Source of the DNA: Orientallactaga sibirica
Taxonomy: Eukaryota; Chordata; Mammalia; Rodentia; Dipodidae
Assembly (NCBI GenBank): GCA_036365145.1
Contig: JAEOAD010000024.1
Span: forward strand, 14,584,501-14,648,500
Length of the DNA: 64,000 bases
Direction of reading: 5' to 3'
Part shown: piece after piece, positions 53,046-63,372 of the stretch
Numbering within the stretch: position 1 is the stretch's first letter
Layout: every line of letters begins with the position of its first letter
Notes under the pieces: generated by a model
The model's database searches: none
Told to the model about the DNA's origin: nothing
Seen by the model: only the letters and a program-made list of their open reading frames with translations
Translations under genes and position numbers: made by a program

Positions 53046-54308
53046 TATATGATGAATGCTTCCAAAATGCTGACTGCTGTTTGCAAGTACATTCTGTGCT
53101 CAAGGCTTTTGGAGAGGTGCTTATAAAAGACACAAAGATGAAAAAAGATAAGACCAGTTTCCTTAAGGAAATTTGCCAAAAATAGAGGAAATTTTCCTTT
53201 AGATGGGATGTAGGGGTTTTGTTTAAACAGGGAAAAGACACTTAACAGGACTGGACTTGGCCACATATATAAATCCTTTACTTGAAAAATACCATTATTT
53301 TCTAAGGAATGTCTACATCATGGAAATTCACCCTACTGAACTTCACACTGATCCCATTACATCGAACACTCACCACAAGATTAGGAAGGAAAAAAAAAAT
53401 GTGTCTTCCCAGAAGACAAAGGGCTTTAAGAAGCTACAAAGGACACCAAGAGACTTATTCTTGCATATGAAGTCCATTATATCATGTAATGTCATACTCA
53501 ATGTACATTTCCTGGCAAGATGTTATCAATGCTTGCAAAAACATTTTATTTATTCTTCTGTTGTGCTGATCCGTTCTCAGCCACCTCCCAGAGACAAGGT
53601 AAAAATCTCCTAGAGTATAGAAGTTCATAGGGGAAAAAAAAAATAACACTACAATTCTCTCCCCTCTTACTTTGTGTTTCCAGTCTTCTGCTCATTTACT
53701 TTTCTTAAATTTTGGCATTTATTAGTAGTTTGCAATAACAGGTCTGAGTAGCAATACTAAATAAGACTGATTAGGCCAGAGCCCAGGAATAAGACCTATG
53801 CTTTGAATAGCACAATTGGTAGGAAATGTCTAAACATTTTCCATCTGGGTATTGGATGCAAGAGTGTCAGGAGTAGATGATGTGGACGATCTTTTTCATG
53901 AGTGCAATATTGGAAAATTCTTTATAGAACAGCATGCAGGATTTCCCGGAGACAAACATGTATTAGGTAAGGGTTGTTTGCCAGCACTCTTATCTCCCCA
54001 TCACAGGCCTTTGGGAACTTTCCCCTCTACCTTTTGACACTTCTGAAACTACAAACCATCACAGGCAACCACAGACACCAAATGCACAGCTGAGGGAGTC
54101 AGTATTTTGTGCTGTCTTTATCCTTTCTGGTTTTTTTTTTTTTTTCAATCCAAAGCCACTCCTAGAAATGTAATTACGGACATATTCATGCTAAGTTATG
54201 ACATTTGCCCTTCGAGGCTCATGTAGTAGGTGATAAAAAGCCTTACCTACAAAAAAGAAATCCAGTGTGTACTTTCAAATAAAAAAAACCAGTAACTATA
54301 GTTGCTAA
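53046..54308. other. Unique sequence
   Basis: About 1.26 kb SINE-free. A 118-codon stop-free stretch (53257-53613) begins at TTG and is followed by AAGGTAAAAA, a weak donor-like site; no protein family is recognised. Confidence 0.35.
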
Positions 54309-54319
54309 GGAGGTGAGTA

Positions 54320-54562
54320 CTTTTTTTTTTTTTTGAGAGACAGAAGGAGATTGAGAGAGCGAGACAGATAGAGAATGAGAGCACCAGCAGTCTCTCAGCC
54401 ACTGTCAACAAATGCCAGATGCATGCGTCCCATTGTGCACATGTGTGACATTGCGCCCTTGCGTCACTTTACATCTGACTAAATGTGGCACCTGGAGAAT
54501 CGAATGGGCATTCTTAGGCTTAGCAGGCAGGCGCCTTAACCACCAAGCCATCTCTCCAGCCC
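54320..54562 (-). mobile_element. Type A SINE, long variant
   Basis: Extra CACATGTGTGACATTGCGCC ... CACTTTACATCTGAC segment, single CCTGGAGAATC word. AGGTGAGTA flanks both sides (54311-54319 and 54565-54573). Confidence 0.94.
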
Positions 54563-54573
54563 AGAGGTGAGTA

Positions 54574-55138
54574 TTTTAGCTGACCCTCAAAGAAAGTTGC
54601 TGCCTATCTGTGTAGGCTGAAGCCAGGTACCATCTCATACTTAAATGAGTGTTTTTTCCTGTGGCCCCAAATCTTAAAGCCCATACTTCCAAGCAAAAAT
54701 ATGTCCTTAACTTTCCAAGAGATCAAAGGAGAAGTGGCCTCAAGTCCCCTGTGAGGTGATCATGATGACCAAGGGGGTGATTGAGAATTAAGAGTCCTAT
54801 ACACAGGGTGTGTGTTGTAAGAAGGCCGAGCCAGTGCACACTCCTTCCTCCACTCAAGGTAATGAACCAGACAAGTTACCCAGGCTTCCTTGGGGAGGAA
54901 ACATGGAGGGTGGAGGTGGCAGAAAGCCATCCTTCTGAACTCACCTTCCTGTGGAGAAGCTCTTTGAATCTGTGAGCCTGAAGAAATGGGCCTGAAGGCT
55001 AACCTTGTGCCCAACTCTGTGGGGCATGATGTTGTGTACCTTATGTCCACTGTTTATCTCCCAACACCACAGTTTGGCAGCAGTATTACCTCCAGGCATG
55101 CTTCCTGCACAGGGGACCTACAGAGATCATTCTATTGG
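54574..55138. other. Unique spacer
   Basis: Opposing open stretches (54760-55050 minus, 54781-54975 plus) without recognised similarity. No repeat seen. Confidence 0.35.
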
Positions 55139-55141
55139 AAG

Positions 55142-55325
55142 TTTTATTTTATTTTTATTTATTAGGGGGGTAGAGGTAGAAAGAATGGAAATGCCAGCCA
55201 TGACAAACGAACTCCAGATGCATGCACCATCATGTGCATCTGGCATAAGTGGGTACTGGGAAATCAAACCTTGGTCCTTGGGCTTTGCAGGCAAGTGCCT
55301 TAACCACTAAGCCATCTCCCCAGAC
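55142..55325 (-). mobile_element. Type A SINE, internally shortened
   Basis: TTATTTTATTTTTATTTATT tail complement, very short GA tract, GCCATGACAAACGAACTCC, CTAAGCCATCTCCCCAG head. Confidence 0.88.
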
Positions 55326-55415
55326 CTCTACTGGCAAATTTAATGACTAAGTACTGAAACCACTGCCATCTGGCCTTAAGGCTAATGCTCTTTCCATGGG
55401 ACTAATGTTTTAAAT

Positions 55416-55459
55416 ATTTTTATTTTTAATTATTTATTTGAGAGAGGAAAAAAATAGGC

Positions 55460-55503
<44 letters not shown>

Positions 55504-55646
55504 GGCATGCCAGGGCCTCCAGCCACTACAAACGAAATCCAGATGCATGTGCCACCTTATGCCTCACCTGGGTCCTGGGTAATTGAACAGAGGTCCTTTG
55601 GATTTGCAGGCAAATGCCTTAACTGCTAAGCCATCTCTCCAGCCCA
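55416..55646 (-). mobile_element. Type A SINE
   Basis: GA tract of about 36 bp at 55460-55495 and intact head. GGACTAATGTTTTAAAT is repeated exactly at 55399-55415 and 55647-55663, a 17-bp target-site duplication, which suggests a relatively young copy. Confidence 0.96.
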
Positions 55647-55663
55647 GGACTAATGTTTTAAAT

Positions 55664-56839
55664 CTTATACTTCAGTCTTTCATAACCAAGGCTAAGATGG
55701 GGCTCCAGCATTAGATCTTAACAAGTTTCTTTTTTAACTTCTCTAAGCTAGAAGCAGTCCCAGTTCTAATGTTCCTGCCCAGTATATTTGGCATTCGTGG
55801 AGAAGAATTAGTTTTCAATTTGGAGGAAAGCTCACAGCCACTTCAATTGACTAGGTCCACCTTCAGATTTCTTTACATTGTTCTCTGTATTTACACGGTG
55901 TCTTTGAGAGCTTATACCAACAAGGCCAATGGCAGTTTTCTTGAGTGTACGGGAAAGGAAGCTCTCAACAATAATGTATTGAAGAGAAGTGGAGAATATG
56001 ATGGTGGAACGCCACTTTAGCTGATAAGGAAGTGAAGAGAAGCCGAGGCTGAGCGCCTGCATGAGCTTTATGGATTTCTTTGAGACTTACCTTTGTTTAC
56101 AGATAAAGTGGCAGCTTCTGGTTGGCACGGCCATAGAGCTTTTCAAATTCTTTGTTTTTACCATGCGTGCTTTTATTTTCTTCTGGACTTTATTACTGGT
56201 TTCTATCCAGCGACAGTCTTTATCCACACACTGTCATGAGATGAGAGAGTAGAAAGAAGTCTAAAGGTTTCCTTTGTCGTCTTTGATGTCTTAAAGGTTT
56301 TATGAGAGTTACACACCTTCTGCCAAGCTCGAGATCCTCAGAAAAATGCCACCTTCACCACTGCATGGGAGACAAGCATTTTAAAAATCTCAATGTCTAA
56401 ATAAGAGACAAGAAAACATTGAAGGTTATGGTGAGCATGGGGGGTGGGAACAGCTCATAATCAGTAGTTCATTGCATGGGCAGAAAGATCCAAATATTTC
56501 AAGTGATGCAGTCAGCATCCTGGTGGATATATTTATACAGTTATACAGCATAAAAAGACACTATTGTTTTGGTTTTGCGTGAATAGAGAAAGTTGTGTCA
56601 CTATGGAAGATGAAAAAAAAAAAAAAGAGCCAGGAAATGCAAGCCGTTTTTAGACTCCATCTGGGCTGAGAGATTTTAATATTACAGAATCTTTCACAAA
56701 AGGCAGGAAATAACAATGCTAGAATAAAATGCATCCATATTGGAAGGAGAAAGAGAATAATAAATGGTGTAAAAAGGTGGCTTGCCCCCACTTGTCGCAC
56801 TGTGAGGAAGTAAGCACCCTGTAGACTCATGTCCTCTTC
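55664..56839. other. SINE-free block with splice-like signals
   Basis: About 1.2 kb with no recognised repeat. 56083-56102 reads CCTTTGTTTACAG on the plus strand (acceptor-like) and its complement CAAAGGTAAGT is a near-consensus donor on the minus strand. Open stretches on both sides are short and unrecognised. Confidence 0.35.
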
Positions 56840-57055
56840 TTTTTTAAAATATATTTTATTTATTTATTTATTTGAGAGAGAGAAAGAGGCAGGGAGAGCC
56901 AGAAAATGGGCACACCAGGGCCTCCAGCCACTGCAAACAAACTCCAGATGCATGCGCCCCTAGTGCATCTGGCTTACGTGGGTCCTGGAGAATTGAACCG
57001 GGATCTTGTGGCTTTGCAGGCAAATGACTTAACTGCTAAGCCATCTCTACAAGTC
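56840..57055 (-). mobile_element. Type A SINE
   Basis: TTATTTATTTATTTATTTG tail complement, GA tract, CTCCAGATGCATGCGCCCC, head CATCTCTACAAGTCC. GACTCATGT at 56824-56832 and 57058-57066 marks the duplication. Confidence 0.94.
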
Positions 57056-57066
57056 CTGACTCATGT

Positions 57067-57725
57067 ATTCTTGCCCCTGGATGCCCACTGTCACAGGGAC
57101 AAGTTACTGATGCACGTGAATTCTCTAACTCTAGAGAAAACTTTCCTGATCAAACTGCTACATTTCTCATCTCCAGTTTTAGCTCCTCAGCAAGTGCTAG
57201 CTATAGTCAATGTGTTTTATATTTTTACTTGAAGAAAACAATTTGTTTTCTGATTAGAATGGGTTCTATGGGCCAGCTGCTCACCCAGCTTTCACAATTC
57301 TTTATCAGGTTGTTAAAATCTAACCATAATCAAATAATTAAATGAAAGTCAGTTCTAAATGCTTCTGTATAAAGTGTGGTGTTAATTTGAAGCTTTCCAA
57401 ATGTTGGTTGTCTTATAAATTTTCGTCTGAAAGATGCAAAAGTCTTAAAATCAAAGAAATGGAAAGAAATACAGTTTCTCGGGTGATAGAAAATTGTGTG
57501 TTGCAATAGGAATGAGAAGGTAACCCTATGTTTATCATAGTGGTGGCCACTGACAGAGAGAATAAACTGTGAATCAAAGAGCACCTTGTGAATTTGAGTC
57601 TTTGAACTTTTCTCATAGAATGCTTTGAAATCTTGATAAATAGCTTATTTTCTAATTTTGAATCAGGGAATTTTGCATTTTATCATAGCTTTCATAGGTA
57701 GGTAGGGAAATTCCAATTAAAGATT
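57067..57725. other. Unique AT-rich sequence
   Basis: No recognised repeat or gene. Confidence 0.4.
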
Positions 57726-57754
57726 ATAGAACATATTTTAGTAGCCCACTGATA

Positions 57755-57840
57755 GTATATAATTTTTAAGTACTGGATATTCGACCCAGAGTCCCATATA
57801 CTAAGCCTATCCTCTGGCAACTGAGCTACAATTCCAGCCC
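57755..57840 (-). mobile_element. ID-like SINE fragment
   Basis: TACTGGATATTCGACCCAGA, GCCTATCCTCTGGCAACTGA and GCTACAATTCCAGCCC are the complement of an ID-type head. Confidence 0.7.
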
Positions 57841-58940
57841 AGATTAAATTTGTGATTATTAATTACTTTATATGCTCCTTCTTAATGAAAACAACATGTT
57901 TTTATGTGGTTAAATATATTTAAGATTGAATTTAATTTTTAAAGTACCAGAACATTCATTTATAGGAATTAAAATCTTATTAACGCCTGCAATACCTACA
58001 CAAACACAGTTGAAATTTCAGAATTTAGTCTTTTGGGTCCCTGTCATCCATTTCAGAAGTATGCTTCCAACTTTGGTAATTCTACCCTCCTTATTAAAAT
58101 CACCTCATGACCTTGGGTCATTTCAACAGCTACCAACTTTCATAGGAAATGAGTTCTTACTGTAACATATGAGGTTCTGTAGACCAACGGATGGATAAGG
58201 CTATCGTAACCATCTTCTTACAGTCTTATCAGTGGAAGACATGAGTGAGGTGGGTTTTAGATCTGAGAGGATATTCTGATCGCTTTCTTATCAGCTGGAT
58301 AAGTGATTCAGGGAAGAAGTGGTAGGGAAAGAAAAGAATAAGATAGAGTTCACCAAGAAAAAGATATTCTAGGTAAGGGGGCAACAGTTGATCAGACACA
58401 ATTTCTGAAGGCAAAAATGTGAGGCTCTTCAAACAGAGAGGCTTGATAGCTGCTGAATGGGCAAGTATTTGCCATCCTACAGATGTTTACCCGCTAATTC
58501 CTTTGTCTATGGTTCATGCTGCTATTCCTGCATACTGGAGTGGATAATGTTGGTTGTTTGATAGTTTATGAGGCTCTTAATCTTTAACATGGCCTTGGCC
58601 TGGGTTTCTCAGCTTGACACTCCTGACAGTTTGGACAAACCAACTATTTATTTGGGAGAACTTTTCTAAGCAATGTAGGAAGTTTAACTGCATTCTCGGA
58701 TTTTAGCCACTAGACTCCCTCCAGTAGCATCCTTCTTCTAGTTAAGACGAACAGAAATGTCTCTAGTCATTGCTAATATCCCACAAGGGAGAAAAGCCAC
58801 CCCTAGCTAAAACAAATTGTGCTAGATTTATGTGACCACAGACATCTGAATATTGGTAAGGATTGTGATTCTAATAGATAGGAAGGATTATAAGAGAAAA
58901 AATTCACCATATTCAAAAGTCTATGGTGTATATAGATATA
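57841..58940. other. Unique AT-rich sequence
   Basis: About 1.1 kb, SINE-free, no recognised feature. Confidence 0.4.
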
Positions 58941-58944
58941 CACT

Positions 58945-58945
58945 A

Positions 58946-58987
<42 letters not shown>

Positions 58988-59024
58988 CCTATCTACCTAT
59001 CTATCATCTATCTATCTACCTATC

Positions 59025-59079
<55 letters not shown>

Positions 59080-59092
59080 ATCTATCTATCTA
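58945..59092. repeat. (TCTA)n microsatellite, interrupted
   Basis: About 35 TCTA units with ACCT and CATC interruptions that divide it into blocks. Open frames through it encode Tyr-Leu-Ser-Ile repeats and are artefacts. Confidence 0.96.
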
Positions 59093-59125
59093 GTATATAA
59101 TTGAATGCATTAACCAGATGAATGC

Positions 59126-59460
59126 TGTTGTGGTTTGAAAGTAAAATATCCTCAAAGGCTCATGTGTTTGAACATTCGTCCCCAGCTGGTGAAGTTGTTT
59201 GGGAAGATTGTGAAATCTTTAGGAGTTGGAGCCTTCTGGAGGAAGTAAGCCATAGGGGGCGGACCTTGAGAGTTTTAGCACATCCCCACTTCCTGTTTAT
59301 TCTCTGTTGCTAACTCTGGAGGAAATGTGACCAGTAGCCTTCTCTGTTCCTGATGACATTCCTTCCCCACCATACTAGACGATATCCCCTCCAAACCTAT
59401 GTCAAATAAACTTTTCCTTCCTCAAGAGGCTTTGTCACAGCAGTGAATCACATTATTACA
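59126..59460 (+). mobile_element. ERVL-MaLR solo LTR (ORR1/MLT1-like)
   Basis: Begins TGTTGTGGTTTGAAAGTAAA, contains CCCCAGCTGGTGAAGTTGTT, GGAGGAAGTAAGCCATAGG, GTCAAATAAACTTTTCC, and ends near ATTATTACA. Solo LTR, no internal genes. Confidence 0.75.
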
Positions 59461-59644
59461 AGTACAAATCCAATCAAATGGAATTGCACTGGATGTGCAT
59501 TTCTGTGTATCGGCTTCCGTGAGACTGTGGGAAAATTAATGAAACACACCAACAAACAATCCCAAACCAAACAGACAAAAACAAAGAAGCCATTTTATTC
59601 AGGGATGTGGGGCACATGATCATACTTTGCTAAATACAGATTTA

Positions 59645-59803
59645 CTATTTTAAAAAATTATTTATTTATTTGAGAGAGAGAAAGAGAAAAGGAGAGAAAT
59701 AGAGAGAATGAGTATGCCAGGGCCTCCAGCCACTGCAAATGAACTCCAGACACATGAAACACTTTATGCATCTAGCTTATGTGGGTCCTAGGGAATGGAA
59801 CAA
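59645..59803 (-). mobile_element. Type A SINE, head missing
   Basis: TTATTTATTTATTTGAGAG tail complement, GA tract, GCCACTGCAAATGAACTCC, then it stops at GTCCTAGGGAATGGAAC. The pol III head is lost. Confidence 0.9.
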
Positions 59804-60238
59804 CATATCACTGTCTCAAATGAAAACTCTGATCTTATGCAACTGAAATCAACTGAGAAGATAAACCCTAACATAAATGAAATTTCATAATCAATTCCTT
59901 TGCATCCTAAAGCCATTTATAGTTAAGCAAAGGAATATTTGAGAATCAAAATAACTGGCTTAGAATTTAAGTATAAGTTGACCGCCTTTATTAATGTGTG
60001 ATTTCTAAGATAATTTGTCTTGTTTGAAACTAATCTTGGGATTCTAACATAAAATACATAATTTAAATGATTATGTGAATTTTTAAAATTTGAAATTGAA
60101 ATCTTACAAAGTTTACTTGAAAAATTGGAATAATCAGGATAATTTAAGAATCACCATATTTAAATTTTAGTAGGTTTTTTACAGAAGCATTTAGTTAAAG
60201 GACTGTTAGTTCATTAAGGATTTTAAAAGAAAGAAAAT
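59804..60238. other. Unique AT-rich spacer
   Basis: Nothing recognised. Confidence 0.35.
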
Positions 60239-60239
60239 T

Positions 60240-61510
60240 TACTTTGTAAGTTTATTGATCCACCTGTGTGGGTGGATAATATTGCTCCCAGAAACCATAG
60301 TCTATTAACTAAAGATCCCAAGGAGAGGGGTGGGATAGATCTACAGAGAGTTGTTGAATGGGGAGACTCCTGGTGTCCCCAAAACTATAAAGGCTATTGT
60401 CACTGCTATTGGTTGCCCAGTGGAACCAGAAGGGAAGACTACTGGTGGAGGTACCACATGCTTCAGTGGAAGGACACAGAAAAATCAAGCTGGAGCTAAG
60501 CTGGAAGATTCATCCCTAATGGCTTTCATAGGGCTCAAAGGTGCCATTCAGGCGGCTGGAGGAGAAACGTCATCTATAGTCTTAGACCCCATGTACTACC
60601 ACACACCAACCTACCAAGCAAGAAATGCTCACTGCTGTAACAGTGGCATGACTGCTAGGAGGGTAACCAACTGCTTTCTGATTGGATTTGAGATCTGCTC
60701 CATAGGAAAAGAATTCATGCCTGGTACTGTAAACCTGGACAAAAGCCAATGGCTGGGAAGGTCATATACCCTAAAGGGGAAAACACTATTATTGTTTTGC
60801 TAAATGCACATATTGTGCCCATAAGCCTACCTTCCAAATATTTATATTTATGCCCACAAATTAGTGCTGCTCTCGGCCTTGCTCAAGGGAAGAAGCTTTC
60901 TTTCCAGTGGATAGCAGTTTCTGTAAATATTCATAACTGGTCAAAGAGTTGAGAATAAATGATTGTTGACTTATCAGCCCTAAATATGACATCTGTATGA
61001 CTGCCAAGGCTCAGGAACATTGTGGAGGAGAGGGAGAAAAGAATGTAAGAGCTGAAGTATGGGGAGGAGTTCTGTGGGCTGCTGTCTTCTAAGCATGACA
61101 TGGTCATTGCACTCATGAACTCACGGTAGCTGTGGTTACCTGCACAAGGCATATACAAGAGGGCTCGAATCAACATTCCTTCATGGATGGGAGTGGGACT
61201 CATGAGGCCCTGTCCCTGGAGGCACTGTTGTCAGTTACTGGTTCCTGGGGGAGAAGGATTCATTTCTTTCAGTAATATAGCCAGTGGTAAGCTGCCTATC
61301 TCTGGTAAGTAACTCCTCGCCCATGTTCATGTAATTGAATTCTGTAGGAGACATACACACATACACACACACACACACACATGCGCGCCATCAAAGTTGA
61401 AGGGAGTTGGGGAAAAAGAAAGGGCTTAACTGATAGGTGTGGAGGGGCCCAAGAAGATGAAATGGAGGTGAATATAATCAAAATACAATGTATATATGAA
61501 TGAAATCTTC
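60240..61510 (+). mobile_element. L1 (Lx-like) 3' UTR
   Basis: GGGTAACCAACTGCTTTCTG, CATGCCTGGTACTGTAAACC, AAGAATGTAAGAGCTGAAG, GACATGGTCATTGCACTCA, GGAGTGGGACTCATGAGGCC and TTCCTGGGGGAGAAGG follow the known order of Lx-type L1 3' UTRs and match the minus-strand copy at 26155-27140. Includes a (CA)n at 61353-61382. Open stretches of up to 150 codons are fortuitous. Confidence 0.75.
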
Positions 61511-61698
61511 AAATAAGTACCTTGATTTAAAAGAAGGCACATACATTAAAATTTAAAAATAAAGCTTTGAATGTTAAAGGGAAATTGTGCTAAACTTTAT
61601 TTCCAAAAAATAATGATGTTTGCAAGTAGAAGTACAAGGTCAGAGAAAAATTAAGCTTTAAAATTTTTACTTTAAAAATATTTTTTTATTTCTAAAAA

Positions 61699-61701
61699 TT
61701 T

Positions 61702-61736
<35 letters not shown>

Positions 61737-61741
61737 TTTGG
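61699..61741. repeat. (TTTA)n microsatellite
   Basis: About 10 units at the tail of the minus-strand B1 to its right, followed by a G8 run (61740-61747). Confidence 0.95.
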
Positions 61742-61888
61742 GGGGGGTTCGAGGTAGGGTCCCACTCTAGCCCAGGCTGATCTGGAATTCACTATGTAGT
61801 CTCAGGGTGGCCTCGAACCCATGGTGATCCTCCTACCTCTGCCTCCCAAGTGTTGGGATTAAAGGTGTGCGCCACCATGCCTAGCTAA
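61742..61888 (-). mobile_element. B1 SINE
   Basis: TTCGAGGTAGGGTCCCACTC, full unit, CACCATGCCTAGCTA end. Confidence 0.94.
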
Positions 61889-62040
61889 AACTTTTTATTT
61901 ATTTAATTTATTTGAAAGGACAGAGACAGAGGGAGGGAGAGAGAGTGCCAGGGCATCTAGCCTCTGGGATACATGCACTGCTTTGTTTACCAGTCTTTAC
62001 ATGCATACTAAGGAATCAAACCTGTGGACACTGCAAGACT
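61889..62040 (-). mobile_element. Type A SINE, left portion
   Basis: TTTATTTATTTAATTTATTT tail complement, GA tract, body to GGAATCAAACCTG, then the match fails. A matching right end (head) appears at 62836-62880, so the L1 fragment between may have split one SINE. Confidence 0.75.
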
Positions 62041-62045
62041 TAAAT

Positions 62046-62825
62046 TTGGCCAACCAGGCCAAATGAGCCATGTCTGTTGTGGGGGAAACCAACTTTCTCT
62101 AATTGGACTGGAGGCTTGTTCCACAGGAGGGAATACTTGCCTGATACTGAAAACTTATGACGGGATGTCATGAACCCTAAGTTTGTAACGTCTGCTGGTG
62201 TCTGGCTAAATGTATATACTATGCTCACCAAACTGCCTGGTAAGTACTTCTTTTAATGTTCATAACCATATATTAATGCTACTCTCACTTTTGGTTAGAG
62301 AAGCTTCTCTTTTCAGATGGTGGTGACCTCTTGGATGACCCAAAAGGCATCATAGTGCTGAGAAGAAGTGACCAAGGAGTGTTCAACAATGAAACATCTC
62401 TATCCCACCTTCCAAGACTCAGCATCCATTGCAAAAGAGGTGGTGGAAAGAATGTAAGAGCCAAAGGAAGGGTAGGACTGCTTACAATGCATTCTTCCAG
62501 ACACAAAATGGTCTGGATATCCATGACCTCATAGTGCCTGACACTACCCACACAAGACCATCAAATAGAAGGAAAAGATGATGACATCAAAATGAAAGAG
62601 AGACTGATTGAGAGGGGGAGGGGATATGATGGAGAGTGGAGTTTCAAAGGGGAAAGCGGGGGGAGGGAGGGAAGTACCATGGGATATTGTCTACAATTAA
62701 GGGACTTGTCAATAAAAAAAATAAAAGAGAGAATATTTGAGAGGGGGAAGAGATATGTTGGAGAATGAAGTTGCAAAGGAAAAGTGGGAGCTGTCAATAA
62801 ACAAATAAAAATAAATATACAAAAA
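62046..62825 (+). mobile_element. L1 3' UTR with duplicated terminal module
   Basis: GGGGGAAACCAACTTTCTCT, CTTGCCTGATACTGAAAAC, GAGAAGCTTCTCTTTTCAG, AAGAATGTAAGAGCCAAAG and CTGGATATCCATGACCTCA as in 8541-9310 and 9980-10235. Its last about 100 bp is present twice (62597-62726 and 62727-62825), each copy ending GTCAATAAA. Confidence 0.8.
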
Positions 62826-62835
62826 AAAGAAAGAA

Positions 62836-62880
62836 AAATCTGGGTCCTTAGGCTTAACTGCTAAATCATCTCTCCAGTTC
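62836..62880 (-). mobile_element. Type A SINE head remnant
   Basis: TCTGGGTCCTTAGGCTTAAC and TAAATCATCTCTCCAG only; probably the other half of 61889-62040. Confidence 0.75.
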
Positions 62881-62903
62881 ACTTTGTAAAAATAAAATGA
62901 CTT

Positions 62904-63080
62904 GCTGGGCGTGGTGGCGCACACCTTTAATCCCAGTACTCGGAAGGCACAGGTAGGAGGATAGCCATGAGTTCGAGGCCACCCTGAGACTACAGAGTGA
63001 ATTCCAGGTCAGCCTGGGCTTGAGTGAGACCCTACCTTGAAAAACCAAAAAAATAAAATAAATAAAAAATAAAAATAAAT
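62904..63080 (+). mobile_element. B1 SINE
   Basis: GCTGGGCGTGGTGGCGCACA head, full unit to CCTTGAAAAACC, tail of AAATAAATAAA words. Flanked by AAATAAAATGACTT at 62890-62903 and 63081-63094. Confidence 0.96.
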
Positions 63081-63096
63081 AAATAAAATGACTTCT

Positions 63097-63244
63097 AGGC
63101 TGGAGAAATGGCTTAATAGTTAATGTGCTTGCCTGCATACCCTAAGGACCCAGGTTTGATTCCCCAATAGCCACATAAGCACATGCATCTGGAGTTCATT
63201 TGCTGTGGCTAGAGGCCCTGGTGTACCCATTTGTTCTCTCTCTC

Positions 63245-63336
<92 letters not shown>

Positions 63337-63360
63337 CTGCCCCCTCTCAAATAAATAAAT
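63097..63360 (+). mobile_element. Type A SINE with (TA)n(TG)n
   Basis: GGCTGGAGAAATGGCTTAAT head and B-box-like GGTTTGATTCC. The usual CT tract has grown into (TA)n (63246-63298) and (TG)n (63299-63332). The third copy of the target word, AAAGTGACTTCT, follows at 63361-63372. Confidence 0.93.
63246..63332. repeat. (TA)n-(TG)n compound microsatellite
   Basis: About 27 TA units then about 17 TG units inside a type A SINE. Confidence 0.97.
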
Positions 63361-63372
63361 AAAGTGACTTCT

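Noticed and set aside
53257..53613. 118-codon frame followed by a GTAAAA donor-like site
   Set aside because: Starts at TTG, no acceptor of quality upstream, no recognised motif. Kept as unique sequence.
58945..59092. Regular direct repeats resembling an array
   Set aside because: Simple TCTA microsatellite with 4-bp units; no spacers, so not a CRISPR-like array. Likewise for all other repeat arrays here.
60351..60803. 150-codon open frame
   Set aside because: Lies inside the Lx-like L1 3' UTR (60240-61510), which is non-coding in this family.
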